28,419 bases of DNA, from assembly GCA_016283605.1 (NCBI GenBank), contig JAEENF010000062.1, forward strand, positions 1 to 28,419, in the 5' to 3' direction. The notes beneath the pieces were generated by a model, which was given only the letters and a program-made list of their open reading frames with translations, was not told the origin of the DNA and searched no databases. The translations under genes and the position numbers were made by a program. Source of the stretch: Prevotella sp. (GTDB taxonomy: Bacteria; Bacteroidota; Bacteroidia; Bacteroidales; Bacteroidaceae). Below, piece by piece: positions 8,245 through 16,735 of this stretch (its first letter is position 1; each line of letters starts with the position of its first letter).

Positions 8245-10253
8245 TTGATGTTGTATCTTCAATGATGGTGTTTTTGGTGCTGCTGGCATTCATGGTAACA
8301 TGGGCACTGAACCGTATCAGTGTTCTCCGCATCCGCAAGAGAGTGAGTCAGACGCAGGAGATTAGAGAAATCATGCAGCACACACTGGACCAAAGCAGCA
8401 ATATCGTACTAAAGTTAGACCTTCGCCGTCAGCACGGCATCAACCTTCACGGCCATTTGCTGCCAGAAGAAGGAATGGGCTTTAAAGAGAGTCTACAATA
8501 CATTCATCCAGATGACCAACATATCTACAAGGATTTCGTCAGCAGGCTTTTTCACGGTGAAACAAAAACTGACGAATGCGCCTTCCGTTGGAATTTTTCG
8601 GGGAAAGAGGAAAATGGAAAGAGGAAGAATGAGTGGCGATGGCTGCATAACCGTGGAATCGCGGAATTTGGTAATGGTGAGCATCAACCGCCAACCACCA
8701 TTTTCTGCACTATGACAGACGAGACAGGACTACGGAAAGAGGAGGAAGAAGAGGCTAGGCTGACAGATAAATACCGCAAGATGTTCGAACAGAGTGTCAT
8801 CGGACTGGCTTTCTACAGTAAGGAAGGGAAGCTTCTAGCATCGAATCAGAAAATGAGGGAGATCCTTAAGTTTCAGACAGAGGAGGACTGGTATTATTAC
8901 AATAAGAGTTTATACGAGATGCCCGCGTTCCAAAATACGATTAACCAACAGAACGTAAGCGACCTGTATTTCTGCACAAAGACTATTGTCATCGAGCGAG
9001 GCGTGAACTGTTATTCCGAACTACGCTTGCACCCCATCTACGATGAAAACGGAGAGCTTTACTACATCACGCTCACCATTCGCGATGTGACCCAAGAGCG
9101 TGAACTCTATCTCCAAAACAAACAGAACGACTTGGATATGCGACGCGCCAATGAGGCCATACAGCAATATGAGACAGAGCTGCAGTATCTGATGGAAACC
9201 TGTAATATGCGAGTCTTCCGCACCTCATTCAGTAAAAGGGAGTGTTACTTCTACAAGCAGTTGGGCGCACCTGAGAAGACCATGGACTTCGAGGAGTTGA
9301 AGCGCCACTTCATTGACAGTCCCTTCCGTCAGGGGCTTGAAGAACCAGAGAAGTATTTCAATGTGCCTCAAACCACACTCACCCACATGCGTCCATTCTT
9401 CCATGAGGGCGAAGAACTACAGTGGAACATCATCGACAGCGCCCCCTATTTTGACGAATATGGGCGGCTGGAAGGGTCGTATGGTGTAATAAGAAACGTA
9501 AACGAACTCATTGAAAAACAGGAACGACTGAAGGAAGAGACGGAACGAGCTAATGATTCGGGACGTCTGAAATCAGTGTTTATGGCAAATATGACCCACG
9601 AAATACGTACTCCGCTGAACTCCATCGTAGGTTTCTCCGATGTGCTGCCCATGCTGTCGACACCGGAAGAGAAGCAAGAGATTATTCGTGTCATCATGAA
9701 CAATTGCGATATGCTTCTTCGACTCATTAATGACATCTTGGCCATTTCCTCACTTGACACAGGTGGCATACATATCGAGCCCAGGCTGGTAGACTTTGCC
9801 AAGTCCTTCGATGACATCTGCGAGTCGCTCAAAGAACGTGTGCAGACGCCTGGTGTAGAGTTCATCAAGGAGAATCCTTATATGACATTAGAAACTATAG
9901 TAGATAACGGCCGTCTGCAACAAGTCATCACGAACTTTGTGACTAATGCCGTAAAATACACCCACCAAGGCCATATCAAAGTGGGATACCGCTACGAGAA
10001 TCAAGGTATATACATTTACTGTGAAGATACGGGCGACGGTATTCCCAAGGAGGCACAAAAGAAGATTTTTGAGCGATTTGTAAAGCTCAACGATTATATA
10101 CAAGGTACGGGTCTCGGACTGAGTATTTGTAAAGCAATCGCTGACGGTTGTAAAGGACAGATCGGCGTCATCTCAGAAGGCAAGGACAAGGGTTCAACCT
10201 TCTGGATATGGGTTCCCGCTGACATTAAGACAGAAAGACGATTAGACAATTAA
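8241..10253 (+). CDS. PAS sensor histidine kinase 2 (canonical His)
   Basis: A 670-residue membrane-anchored kinase with one N-terminal helix (residues about 4-24), three PAS-like regions (about 45-175, 180-295, 310-435), a HisKA domain and a HATPase domain. The H-box is normal, NMTHEIRTPLN, with His453 at 9597-9599. The ATP-binding site is complete: N-box Asn569 in FVTNAVKYT, G1 EDTGDG, F-box IFERF and G2 GTGLGLSI. No receiver or Hpt domain is attached. The start at 8241 forms an ATGA overlap with kinase 1; the frame is open from 8193, but that would put a charged segment before the membrane helix. Kinase 3 begins 8 bases after its stop. Its cytoplasmic part is paralogous to kinase 4 (shared NNCDMLLRLINDIL and NFVTNAVKYTHQGHIKVGYR). 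Confidence 0.92.
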   Translation: MIDVVSSMMVFLVLLAFMVTWALNRISVLRIRKRVSQTQEIREIMQHTLDQSSNIVLKLDLRRQHGINLHGHLLPEEGMGFKESLQYIHPDDQHIYKDFVSRLFHGETKTDECAFRWNFSGKEENGKRKNEWRWLHNRGIAEFGNGEHQPPTTIFCTMTDETGLRKEEEEEARLTDKYRKMFEQSVIGLAFYSKEGKLLASNQKMREILKFQTEEDWYYYNKSLYEMPAFQNTINQQNVSDLYFCTKTIVIERGVNCYSELRLHPIYDENGELYYITLTIRDVTQERELYLQNKQNDLDMRRANEAIQQYETELQYLMETCNMRVFRTSFSKRECYFYKQLGAPEKTMDFEELKRHFIDSPFRQGLEEPEKYFNVPQTTLTHMRPFFHEGEELQWNIIDSAPYFDEYGRLEGSYGVIRNVNELIEKQERLKEETERANDSGRLKSVFMANMTHEIRTPLNSIVGFSDVLPMLSTPEEKQEIIRVIMNNCDMLLRLINDILAISSLDTGGIHIEPRLVDFAKSFDDICESLKERVQTPGVEFIKENPYMTLETIVDNGRLQQVITNFVTNAVKYTHQGHIKVGYRYENQGIYIYCEDTGDGIPKEAQKKIFERFVKLNDYIQGTGLGLSICKAIADGCKGQIGVISEGKDKGSTFWIWVPADIKTERRLDN

Positions 10254-10261
10254 AGATAGAT

Positions 10262-13048
10262 ATGATAACATATAATAAAGTATGCAATAGGATCATGAGC
10301 GCTGTATGGATGCTGTCCTTGCTGCCAATAGTTGCATCAGCACAAACCAATAGCGCCAACATCTTTACAGACGACCATCCCCTCGTCTATGAGGATGCCT
10401 GGGATCTATGGCCCTATTCATTCCTCAATGAAAATGGAGAACCTGTAGGCTATAATATCGACCTATTGAAGATGATGTTCGAGGAACTGAACATCCCCTA
10501 TACCATCAAGCTGAAGCCCACTCAGGATGCCCTACGCGATCTGAAAGACGGTAAGTCAGACTTGATGTTGGGAATGGATGCACACTTCCATAATGAATAT
10601 GCCCGCTACGGCCAATCTGTCATCCAACTGTTCACACACAGCATCGTACACAAAAAAGACGTCCCCACAGACATCCGTAAGCTGAAAGACCTGGCCAATC
10701 ATAAAGTCATCGTCCATACTGGTAGCTTCAGCCATCACCTCATGATACAGAAGGGTTGGAGCAATAATGCCATTCCTTATAACGACATGCAAGAGGCCAT
10801 ACAAAAGGCTCATAACGACCCTGGCACCGTGCTTGTCTGGAATACAAACTCACTGAAGTGGCTTATTCGTAAGTATAACTTCGATGATCTTGAACTGTCT
10901 CCAGTGGACATCCAGCATGGAGAATATAAGTTCATGTCTAACAATCCGACCCTGCTCCAGCAGCTTGACAGCGTCTTTATGCTCCTGCGTGCAAGAGACC
11001 GTCTGCAGCCTATACAGAACAAATGGTTCTATCCAGAACGTTCCGACACCTCCGTTCCCTCATGGATTTGGAAAGTGGCTGCCTTGCTACTCGTCATCAC
11101 TCTAGGTTTCTTAATCTACTACTTAATCTATCGCTTACGCGAAAAGCGGATGACCAAAGACCTCAAGAAGAGTAACAACCGATTAGCGTTACTACTCCGA
11201 ACAAGTAACGTTCGTATCTGGATCTATCATGTCAACAGTCGTACAACCACAATACTCGATCAGAACGGTAATCCGGAAATGACCTATCCCGCTTACGACT
11301 ATGCCGACAGGACCACCCCCGAAAGTTTCATCCAACTCAAGGAAGCCCTCAGGCGATTGGTAAGGCAAGAGTCTGAAAAGGAGGTTGTTAATCTCATGGC
11401 TAAGAGCATGCAGCATAATGATGAGATCCGCCATTTCACAATGATCATGACAGTACTTCATCGTGATAAAGAGGGGCATCCAACAGAGCTTATAGCCACA
11501 CGCAGTGATGTGACTGAAGAACGGCAACAACAGAAGGAGGCAGAGGAGATGATGCTTCGCTACCAATCCATATTCAATTCCGCGATGACAGATATGGTAT
11601 ACTTCGATGAGAACGGATTTATCACAGATATCAATCAGAAACTGAGTAACGCCATTCCTGGAGGATTCGAAGCCCTTAAGAAAATAAATCCGACGGTAAA
11701 AGATGTGCTTGGAATGGACATCTCCGTCAATGACCTAGAGCCGTTGTATCTGACCCAGATTTTCAAGTCGTCTAATGACGAGCGTACACTGAACAGACTT
11801 CTCAAGCGCAATGAGCTATATTACGAAATGCAGATGATACCAGTAAGAGACGAGCACCACAAGTTGCTAGGGATCTATGGTACAGGTCGGGATGTAACCG
11901 AGGTCGTAAAATCGTATTCACTGCAACAGGAGAACATTGTAAAGTTAAAGAAGGCCGACGATGAGATGGAGGATTATATCCGCAATATCGACTATGTGCT
12001 GAAGAACGGAGGTGTCAGGATGACGAATTACTCACCCGACACGCACACACTGGATATCTGTAGCGAGATTGGCCGGGTGCAGTACCGGATGACGCAAACG
12101 AGAGCCCTGTCACTCCTCGATGAGGAGTCGAAGACCATCACTCTCAGGGCATTCAACATCATGGACAATCGCACGACACAACCCGTGAACCTGACCGTGA
12201 AGACCAACATCTTCAGGAAGGGTAGATATTTGTACCTACACTTCTCGTTCATTCCTGCGATGGATAGTGAGGGAAGGGTAACAGATTATATAGGTTTGTG
12301 TCGTAACGTGAGCGAAATCAAGACAACGGAGAAAGAACTAGAGTTGAAGACAGCAGCGGCTCAGGAGGTAGAAACCGTGAAGAACGCCTTCTTACACAAC
12401 ATGAGCTATGAGATCCGTACGCCTCTGACCTCCGTTGTTGGCTTCGCGGAACTGTTCGAAATGGAGCACACTGCAGAGGACGAGGCAGTATTTATCAGCG
12501 AGATCAAGCAGAGTTCAGCACAGCTATTGCGGCTGATAAATGACATCCTTTTCCTCTCGCGTCTTGATGCGCAGATGATTGAATTCAAAAACAAGCCAGT
12601 GGATTTCGGGCCTTTCTTTGAGACTCGCTGCCAGAGTTGCTGGTATCACCATCAGAAGCCCGAAGTAACATACGAGGTCATCAACCCATACAAACATATT
12701 ATTGTGAATATAGACGAACAGAATCTGGGTCTGGTCATCGACCGTATTGCTGAGAATGCAGCTAAGAACACGACAAGAGGACAGGTAAGGGCACGGTATG
12801 ACTATACTGGCGATACTTTGGTCATTGCCTTTCAAGATACAGGCTGCGGCATCCCCGAGGATAAAATGCAGCAGATATTCGAGCGCTTCAACAACACTGA
12901 CAGTCAGGGCACTGGCCTCGGGCTGCCCATCTGTCAGGAGATTCTGAACCAGATGGGAGGAAAGATTACCATCAAGTCGGAAGTAGGGAAAGGTACTATC
13001 GTATGGATAGCCATCCCCTGTAAGGTCAATGAAATAGAAAGGAAATAA
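10262..13048 (+). CDS. Sensor kinase 3: periplasmic solute-binding domain, PAS, Tyr in place of His
   Basis: A 928-residue sensor. A signal peptide (to about SAQ, residue 28) is followed by a family-3-type solute-binding domain (about 35-255; GEPVGYNIDLLKMMFEEL, LKDGKSDLMLG), a membrane helix (about 266-288) and three PAS-like regions (about 300-425, 432-560, 570-690). The H-box reads NMSYEIRTPLT, with Tyr716 (12407-12409) replacing the His. Unlike kinase 1, the ATP site looks complete: N-box Asn832, G1 DTGCG, F-box IFERF and G2 GTGLGLPI. The Arg that holds the amino-acid carboxylate in family-3 binding proteins is not at its usual place (NEYARYGQS), so the ligand may not be an amino acid. 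Kinase 4 starts 4 bases downstream. The cytoplasmic half is a paralogue of kinase 1. Confidence 0.88.
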   Translation: MITYNKVCNRIMSAVWMLSLLPIVASAQTNSANIFTDDHPLVYEDAWDLWPYSFLNENGEPVGYNIDLLKMMFEELNIPYTIKLKPTQDALRDLKDGKSDLMLGMDAHFHNEYARYGQSVIQLFTHSIVHKKDVPTDIRKLKDLANHKVIVHTGSFSHHLMIQKGWSNNAIPYNDMQEAIQKAHNDPGTVLVWNTNSLKWLIRKYNFDDLELSPVDIQHGEYKFMSNNPTLLQQLDSVFMLLRARDRLQPIQNKWFYPERSDTSVPSWIWKVAALLLVITLGFLIYYLIYRLREKRMTKDLKKSNNRLALLLRTSNVRIWIYHVNSRTTTILDQNGNPEMTYPAYDYADRTTPESFIQLKEALRRLVRQESEKEVVNLMAKSMQHNDEIRHFTMIMTVLHRDKEGHPTELIATRSDVTEERQQQKEAEEMMLRYQSIFNSAMTDMVYFDENGFITDINQKLSNAIPGGFEALKKINPTVKDVLGMDISVNDLEPLYLTQIFKSSNDERTLNRLLKRNELYYEMQMIPVRDEHHKLLGIYGTGRDVTEVVKSYSLQQENIVKLKKADDEMEDYIRNIDYVLKNGGVRMTNYSPDTHTLDICSEIGRVQYRMTQTRALSLLDEESKTITLRAFNIMDNRTTQPVNLTVKTNIFRKGRYLYLHFSFIPAMDSEGRVTDYIGLCRNVSEIKTTEKELELKTAAAQEVETVKNAFLHNMSYEIRTPLTSVVGFAELFEMEHTAEDEAVFISEIKQSSAQLLRLINDILFLSRLDAQMIEFKNKPVDFGPFFETRCQSCWYHHQKPEVTYEVINPYKHIIVNIDEQNLGLVIDRIAENAAKNTTRGQVRARYDYTGDTLVIAFQDTGCGIPEDKMQQIFERFNNTDSQGTGLGLPICQEILNQMGGKITIKSEVGKGTIVWIAIPCKVNEIERK

Positions 13049-13052
13049 CAAA

Positions 13053-15860
13053 ATGGACAGATATATCACCATAAGAAAGAGGACTTGGCTGAAAGGCTTG
13101 ATAGCACTGACTCTGCTGACGACGACAGGGACGGCCATGGCGAGGAAAAGCTACGGATTTACTGAGGAGAAGCCATGCATCGTGGTATGCGACTGGGACT
13201 TCCAGCCTTACGAATACGTGAATAGCGACGGAAAACCCTCCGGCTATAACATCGAAGTGCTAGAGATGATATTTAAGCGATTGGGGATTCCGCACAGGTT
13301 TGTGATGCAGGAGTGGTATCTCGCCACAGAGATGTTCGAGCGACACGAGGCAGACCTTATTCATGCACTCACCTCCGCTTATGATAACGAGCCTTACGTC
13401 AAGACGAAGAATTATATCAACTACTACACCCTGCGAACGGCCCGACGACTGGACACAGCACCGCTACGTTCAATCACAGACCTGGTTCAAGGTGACACAC
13501 TCCTGCTGAAGAAAAACGACTATGCCGCACTACGCATCAACCAGGATCTGAAACCCAAGTTCACCATAAGATACCTTTCACCGAAGGAAGGACTGACAAG
13601 AATTAGGCGTGGCGAGGAGAAGTATTATATCTGGGGGGAGATACCCTTGAGTAGAAAAATAAAGGAGCTCACACTGGACAGTATCATATTGGACGAGGTA
13701 GATATCCCTGCTGGGGAACTCCACATTGTCGGGTATGATAAGGCACTGATAAATGACATCGATGATGAATTCGCCCGTCTCGAACAAGCGGGAGATATCA
13801 AGAGAATAAATGACCGATGGTTTCACCCGGAGCGCATTAACGCTGACTCATCACCTTACTCCTTACTGTTGCTTGGCATTATCGCCATCGCAGGAATTAT
13901 AGCATTTCTGCTCAGCCGGCTGATTACCTTGAGGGTGAGAACGGCAGTCAGGAAATCCACCGAAGTAAACAATATCATGATGCAGGCCCTGAGCATGGGC
14001 GACTACTACGTGGTGGAGTATGACCTCGCGGGGAATCGACTGAGAAATATCTATGGGGAACTACTGCCGAAAGAGGGTATAGCCCCTGAAGAGTTCATAG
14101 GCCGTATACCCGAGGATGAGGCGGCCTATCTGCACGAGATGAACCTGCGATTGGCCAGAGGGGAACAGCAACACTTTGACATGCACTTGAGATTTGATAA
14201 CGGATACAACGGTGAAAGCCGTTGGAGGAACTACTACGGAAACGCACTAGTTGAAACGGCGAAGGATCAGAAAAGGACCATTATCTATACAATTAAGGAC
14301 ATAACTCAGGAGGTGGAACAGGAGCGCATGAACCGCGAACTAGGCGAGAAATACCGGCAGGTATTCGAGACGAACCTCCTGGCGATGTCGTACTACGATA
14401 AAGACGGCTGGCTGATCGACCTCAATGACAAAATGAGACAGATTTGTGGTATAGACCATCAAGATCAGAATCAGGCGCGAAAAGAATATTTTATGAAGGC
14501 AAACCTCTTCGACGCTGAATTCTTTAAGAACGATTATAAGCCAGGTTCCCGCGAGGTTTTTCACAGCTGTCTTTATCTGAGACTGCCAGAATCCAAGAAT
14601 GAGACATATATTGAGTCACACGTCCGCCCCATACTTGACACCAAAGGGCGCCCAACCTGCTACGTTGTGACCTCGCGTGACGTAACTGCCGAACGCAATA
14701 TGTATCTTGAACAACAGCGCCACGACCACGAACTCATACGCATCCACAAGGCAACGAACGATTATGAACAGAAATTGCACTATCTGTTGGAAGAATGCAA
14801 GATGTTTATTTGGCACTACTATCCTGAAACTAACAATATACATTTCACCCGTTCACCAAGAGACAAGGGATATAACGAGACTATCGAGGAGTTCTTTGCC
14901 GGCATCTGTGAAGAGGAACGGGAGGGGGCCCTGCAAAACGCATGGAACAGTATCGAGAATAAATCGCCCTATCAGGCTGTGCATCATTTTGACTACACCC
15001 CCATGGAAGAACATTCCACTTGGTACTCTATCAGCGGCATACCCTGTCTCGACAAGGATGGCAACTTAGTAGAATTCTTCGGTATTGCCAGGAATATTAA
15101 CGAACTAATGAAGGCGCAGCAGAAGCTGAAAGAGGAGACTGCGCGGGCTGAGGGCTCCGGACGGTTGAAGGCCGCCTTCCTGGCGAACATGACTCACGAG
15201 ATACGGACGCCTCTGAACGCCATCGTCGGCTTCAGCGATATCCTGCAGATGGTGGAAAGTCCAGAGGAGCGCATGGAGTTTATCCGTATCATCCGTAATA
15301 ACTGCGATATGCTGCTTCGACTCATTAACGATATCCTTGAAGCGTCCAGCATGGGACAGTCGCTAGCGATCAAGCCTACCGAAATCGATCTGACTCAGGT
15401 ATTCAACGATATCTGTATTAGCCTTGAGCAACGCGTCGCCGAGTCGGGTGTGGCGTTTATCAAGGACAATCCCTATCCCTCCTACCCAGCTTACTTAGAC
15501 AAGGGACGTTTGCAACAAGTACTCACCAATTTTGTCACTAATGCTGTGAAATATACACATCAAGGACATATCAAGGTGGGCTACCGCGAAAAAGACGGAG
15601 GTATCCTTTTTTATTGCGAAGATACTGGAGCTGGCATCCCTAAGGACAAACAGGCTGCAGTCTTCGAACGGTTTATAAAGCTCAATGACTATGTTCAGGG
15701 TACTGGTCTTGGCCTGAGTATCTGTAAATCGATTTGCGAACGCTGTGGCGGAAAGATCGGGGTACATTCTGAAGGTGAAGGCTACGGCAGTACTTTCTGG
15801 ATGTGGATACCACGCCACGTCATCCCCTATCAGACTATTCGTTCGACCCCCAAGCCATAG
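13053..15860 (+). CDS. Sensor histidine kinase 4: periplasmic solute-binding domain, PAS, canonical His
   Basis: A 935-residue sensor with a signal peptide (hydrophobic core GLIALTLLTTTGTAMA), a periplasmic family-3-type solute-binding domain (residues about 40-258; PYEYVNSDGKPSGYNIEVLE), a membrane helix (about 267-288), three PAS-like regions, HisKA and HATPase. The H-box is NMTHEIRTPLN with His715 (15195-15197). N-box FVTNAVKYT, G1 EDTGAG, F-box VFERF and G2 GTGLGLSI are intact. The usual amino-acid-binding Arg is again not evident in the ligand domain (DNEPYVKTKNY). It has no receiver domain. The start is 4 bases after kinase 3, and the stop is 5 bases before the AraC gene. The cytoplasmic part is paralogous to kinase 2; the periplasmic part pairs it with kinase 3. 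Confidence 0.92.
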   Translation: MDRYITIRKRTWLKGLIALTLLTTTGTAMARKSYGFTEEKPCIVVCDWDFQPYEYVNSDGKPSGYNIEVLEMIFKRLGIPHRFVMQEWYLATEMFERHEADLIHALTSAYDNEPYVKTKNYINYYTLRTARRLDTAPLRSITDLVQGDTLLLKKNDYAALRINQDLKPKFTIRYLSPKEGLTRIRRGEEKYYIWGEIPLSRKIKELTLDSIILDEVDIPAGELHIVGYDKALINDIDDEFARLEQAGDIKRINDRWFHPERINADSSPYSLLLLGIIAIAGIIAFLLSRLITLRVRTAVRKSTEVNNIMMQALSMGDYYVVEYDLAGNRLRNIYGELLPKEGIAPEEFIGRIPEDEAAYLHEMNLRLARGEQQHFDMHLRFDNGYNGESRWRNYYGNALVETAKDQKRTIIYTIKDITQEVEQERMNRELGEKYRQVFETNLLAMSYYDKDGWLIDLNDKMRQICGIDHQDQNQARKEYFMKANLFDAEFFKNDYKPGSREVFHSCLYLRLPESKNETYIESHVRPILDTKGRPTCYVVTSRDVTAERNMYLEQQRHDHELIRIHKATNDYEQKLHYLLEECKMFIWHYYPETNNIHFTRSPRDKGYNETIEEFFAGICEEEREGALQNAWNSIENKSPYQAVHHFDYTPMEEHSTWYSISGIPCLDKDGNLVEFFGIARNINELMKAQQKLKEETARAEGSGRLKAAFLANMTHEIRTPLNAIVGFSDILQMVESPEERMEFIRIIRNNCDMLLRLINDILEASSMGQSLAIKPTEIDLTQVFNDICISLEQRVAESGVAFIKDNPYPSYPAYLDKGRLQQVLTNFVTNAVKYTHQGHIKVGYREKDGGILFYCEDTGAGIPKDKQAAVFERFIKLNDYVQGTGLGLSICKSICERCGGKIGVHSEGEGYGSTFWMWIPRHVIPYQTIRSTPKP

Positions 15861-15865
15861 TAAAT

Positions 15866-16735
15866 ATGCAAAAAAGTAAATATCTTCTAGCCAATGAGCG
15901 TGATTCGCTTTGGGGACTGACGGTAAGCACCGTCGGCTATGAGGAAATCGCCCCTGGCGATCCTTATCCCACGAAAGGGCATGCAGACGGCTACTATTTC
16001 AATGTGGAACGCGGGCGTGTGCTCAATGAATACCAGCTTCTCTACAATCCTGAGGGCGAGGGGGTGTTCCAGAGTGCACATTGTCCTGAGACTAAACTGA
16101 AGGCCGGAGATATGTTTCTACTCTTCCCGGGGGAATGGCACAGCTATCACCCGCTGGAGGACAAGGGATGGAAAAGCCACTGGATTGGATTCAGAGGACG
16201 GAACATGGATGACAGGGTGAAGGCTGGATTCCTCTCGACTGAAAAGCCAATCTATCATGTAGGCTATTCATCGGATGTGGAGACTCTCTATACTCAAGCA
16301 TTCCAGACTGCGATGGAAGAAGCTGCCTACGCCCAGCAGATGATGGCAGGGATCGTGAATCACCTGATAGGACTGATGTATTCACTGGAGCGTAACATAG
16401 AATTAGGAAAGAACAGCTCACAGGTGAATATGGTAAATCGCGCCCGTCTACGTATCAGAGAATCGCTGGAAAGCGAGCTGAGCATACAACAAATTGCGGA
16501 AGAGCAAAGTGTGAGCTATAGCAACTTCCGCAAACTGTTTAAGGAATATACAGGTCTATCACCTGCTACATATCAGCAGGAGTTGCGCCTGTTAAGAGCT
16601 AAGGAACTGCTCTCGACCACGGAGCTCTCTATTAAGGAGATTGCCTATCGCCTGAACTTCGAGAGTCCGGATTATTTCTCTGCGAAGTTCAAGGCGAAGA
16701 TGGGCTGCAAGCCAAGCGAGATCAGGCAAAAATAA
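15866..16735 (+). CDS. AraC-family transcriptional regulator
   Basis: A 289-residue cytoplasmic DNA-binding protein. The N-terminal half is a cupin-like AraC ligand-binding domain with the pattern GDMFLLFPGEWHSYHP. The C-terminal 100 residues are two helix-turn-helix motifs: LSIQQIAEEQSVSYSNFRKLFKEYTG and, later, SIKEIAYRLNFESPDYFSAKFK. No receiver domain is present, so it is not a conventional phosphorylated partner of the four kinases. The frame is open from 15803, but ATG 15866 avoids the overlap and sits 5 bases after kinase 4, so the gene closes the kinase operon. The 3' end overlaps nhaD convergently by 14 bases. Its targets are unknown; the kinase operon or the nearby rhamnose operon are candidates (RhaR in Bacteroides is AraC-type), but nothing here proves either. 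Confidence 0.92.
   Translation: MQKSKYLLANERDSLWGLTVSTVGYEEIAPGDPYPTKGHADGYYFNVERGRVLNEYQLLYNPEGEGVFQSAHCPETKLKAGDMFLLFPGEWHSYHPLEDKGWKSHWIGFRGRNMDDRVKAGFLSTEKPIYHVGYSSDVETLYTQAFQTAMEEAAYAQQMMAGIVNHLIGLMYSLERNIELGKNSSQVNMVNRARLRIRESLESELSIQQIAEEQSVSYSNFRKLFKEYTGLSPATYQQELRLLRAKELLSTTELSIKEIAYRLNFESPDYFSAKFKAKMGCKPSEIRQK

Noticed and set aside
12524..13138. 204-codon open frame on the minus strand across the kinase 3/4 junction
   Set aside because: It overlaps the HATPase domain of kinase 3 and the signal peptide of kinase 4, both well supported. It has no motif of its own.
15803..15865. Earlier start for the AraC gene inside kinase 4
   Set aside because: The extension overlaps the 3' end of kinase 4 and adds an unstructured stretch, while ATG 15866 sits directly after the kinase stop.
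6109..16735. Hybrid two-component (receiver-containing) architecture for the kinases
   Set aside because: Each kinase ends within about 20 residues of the last HATPase strand. No receiver DD...K pattern or Hpt domain follows in any of them.
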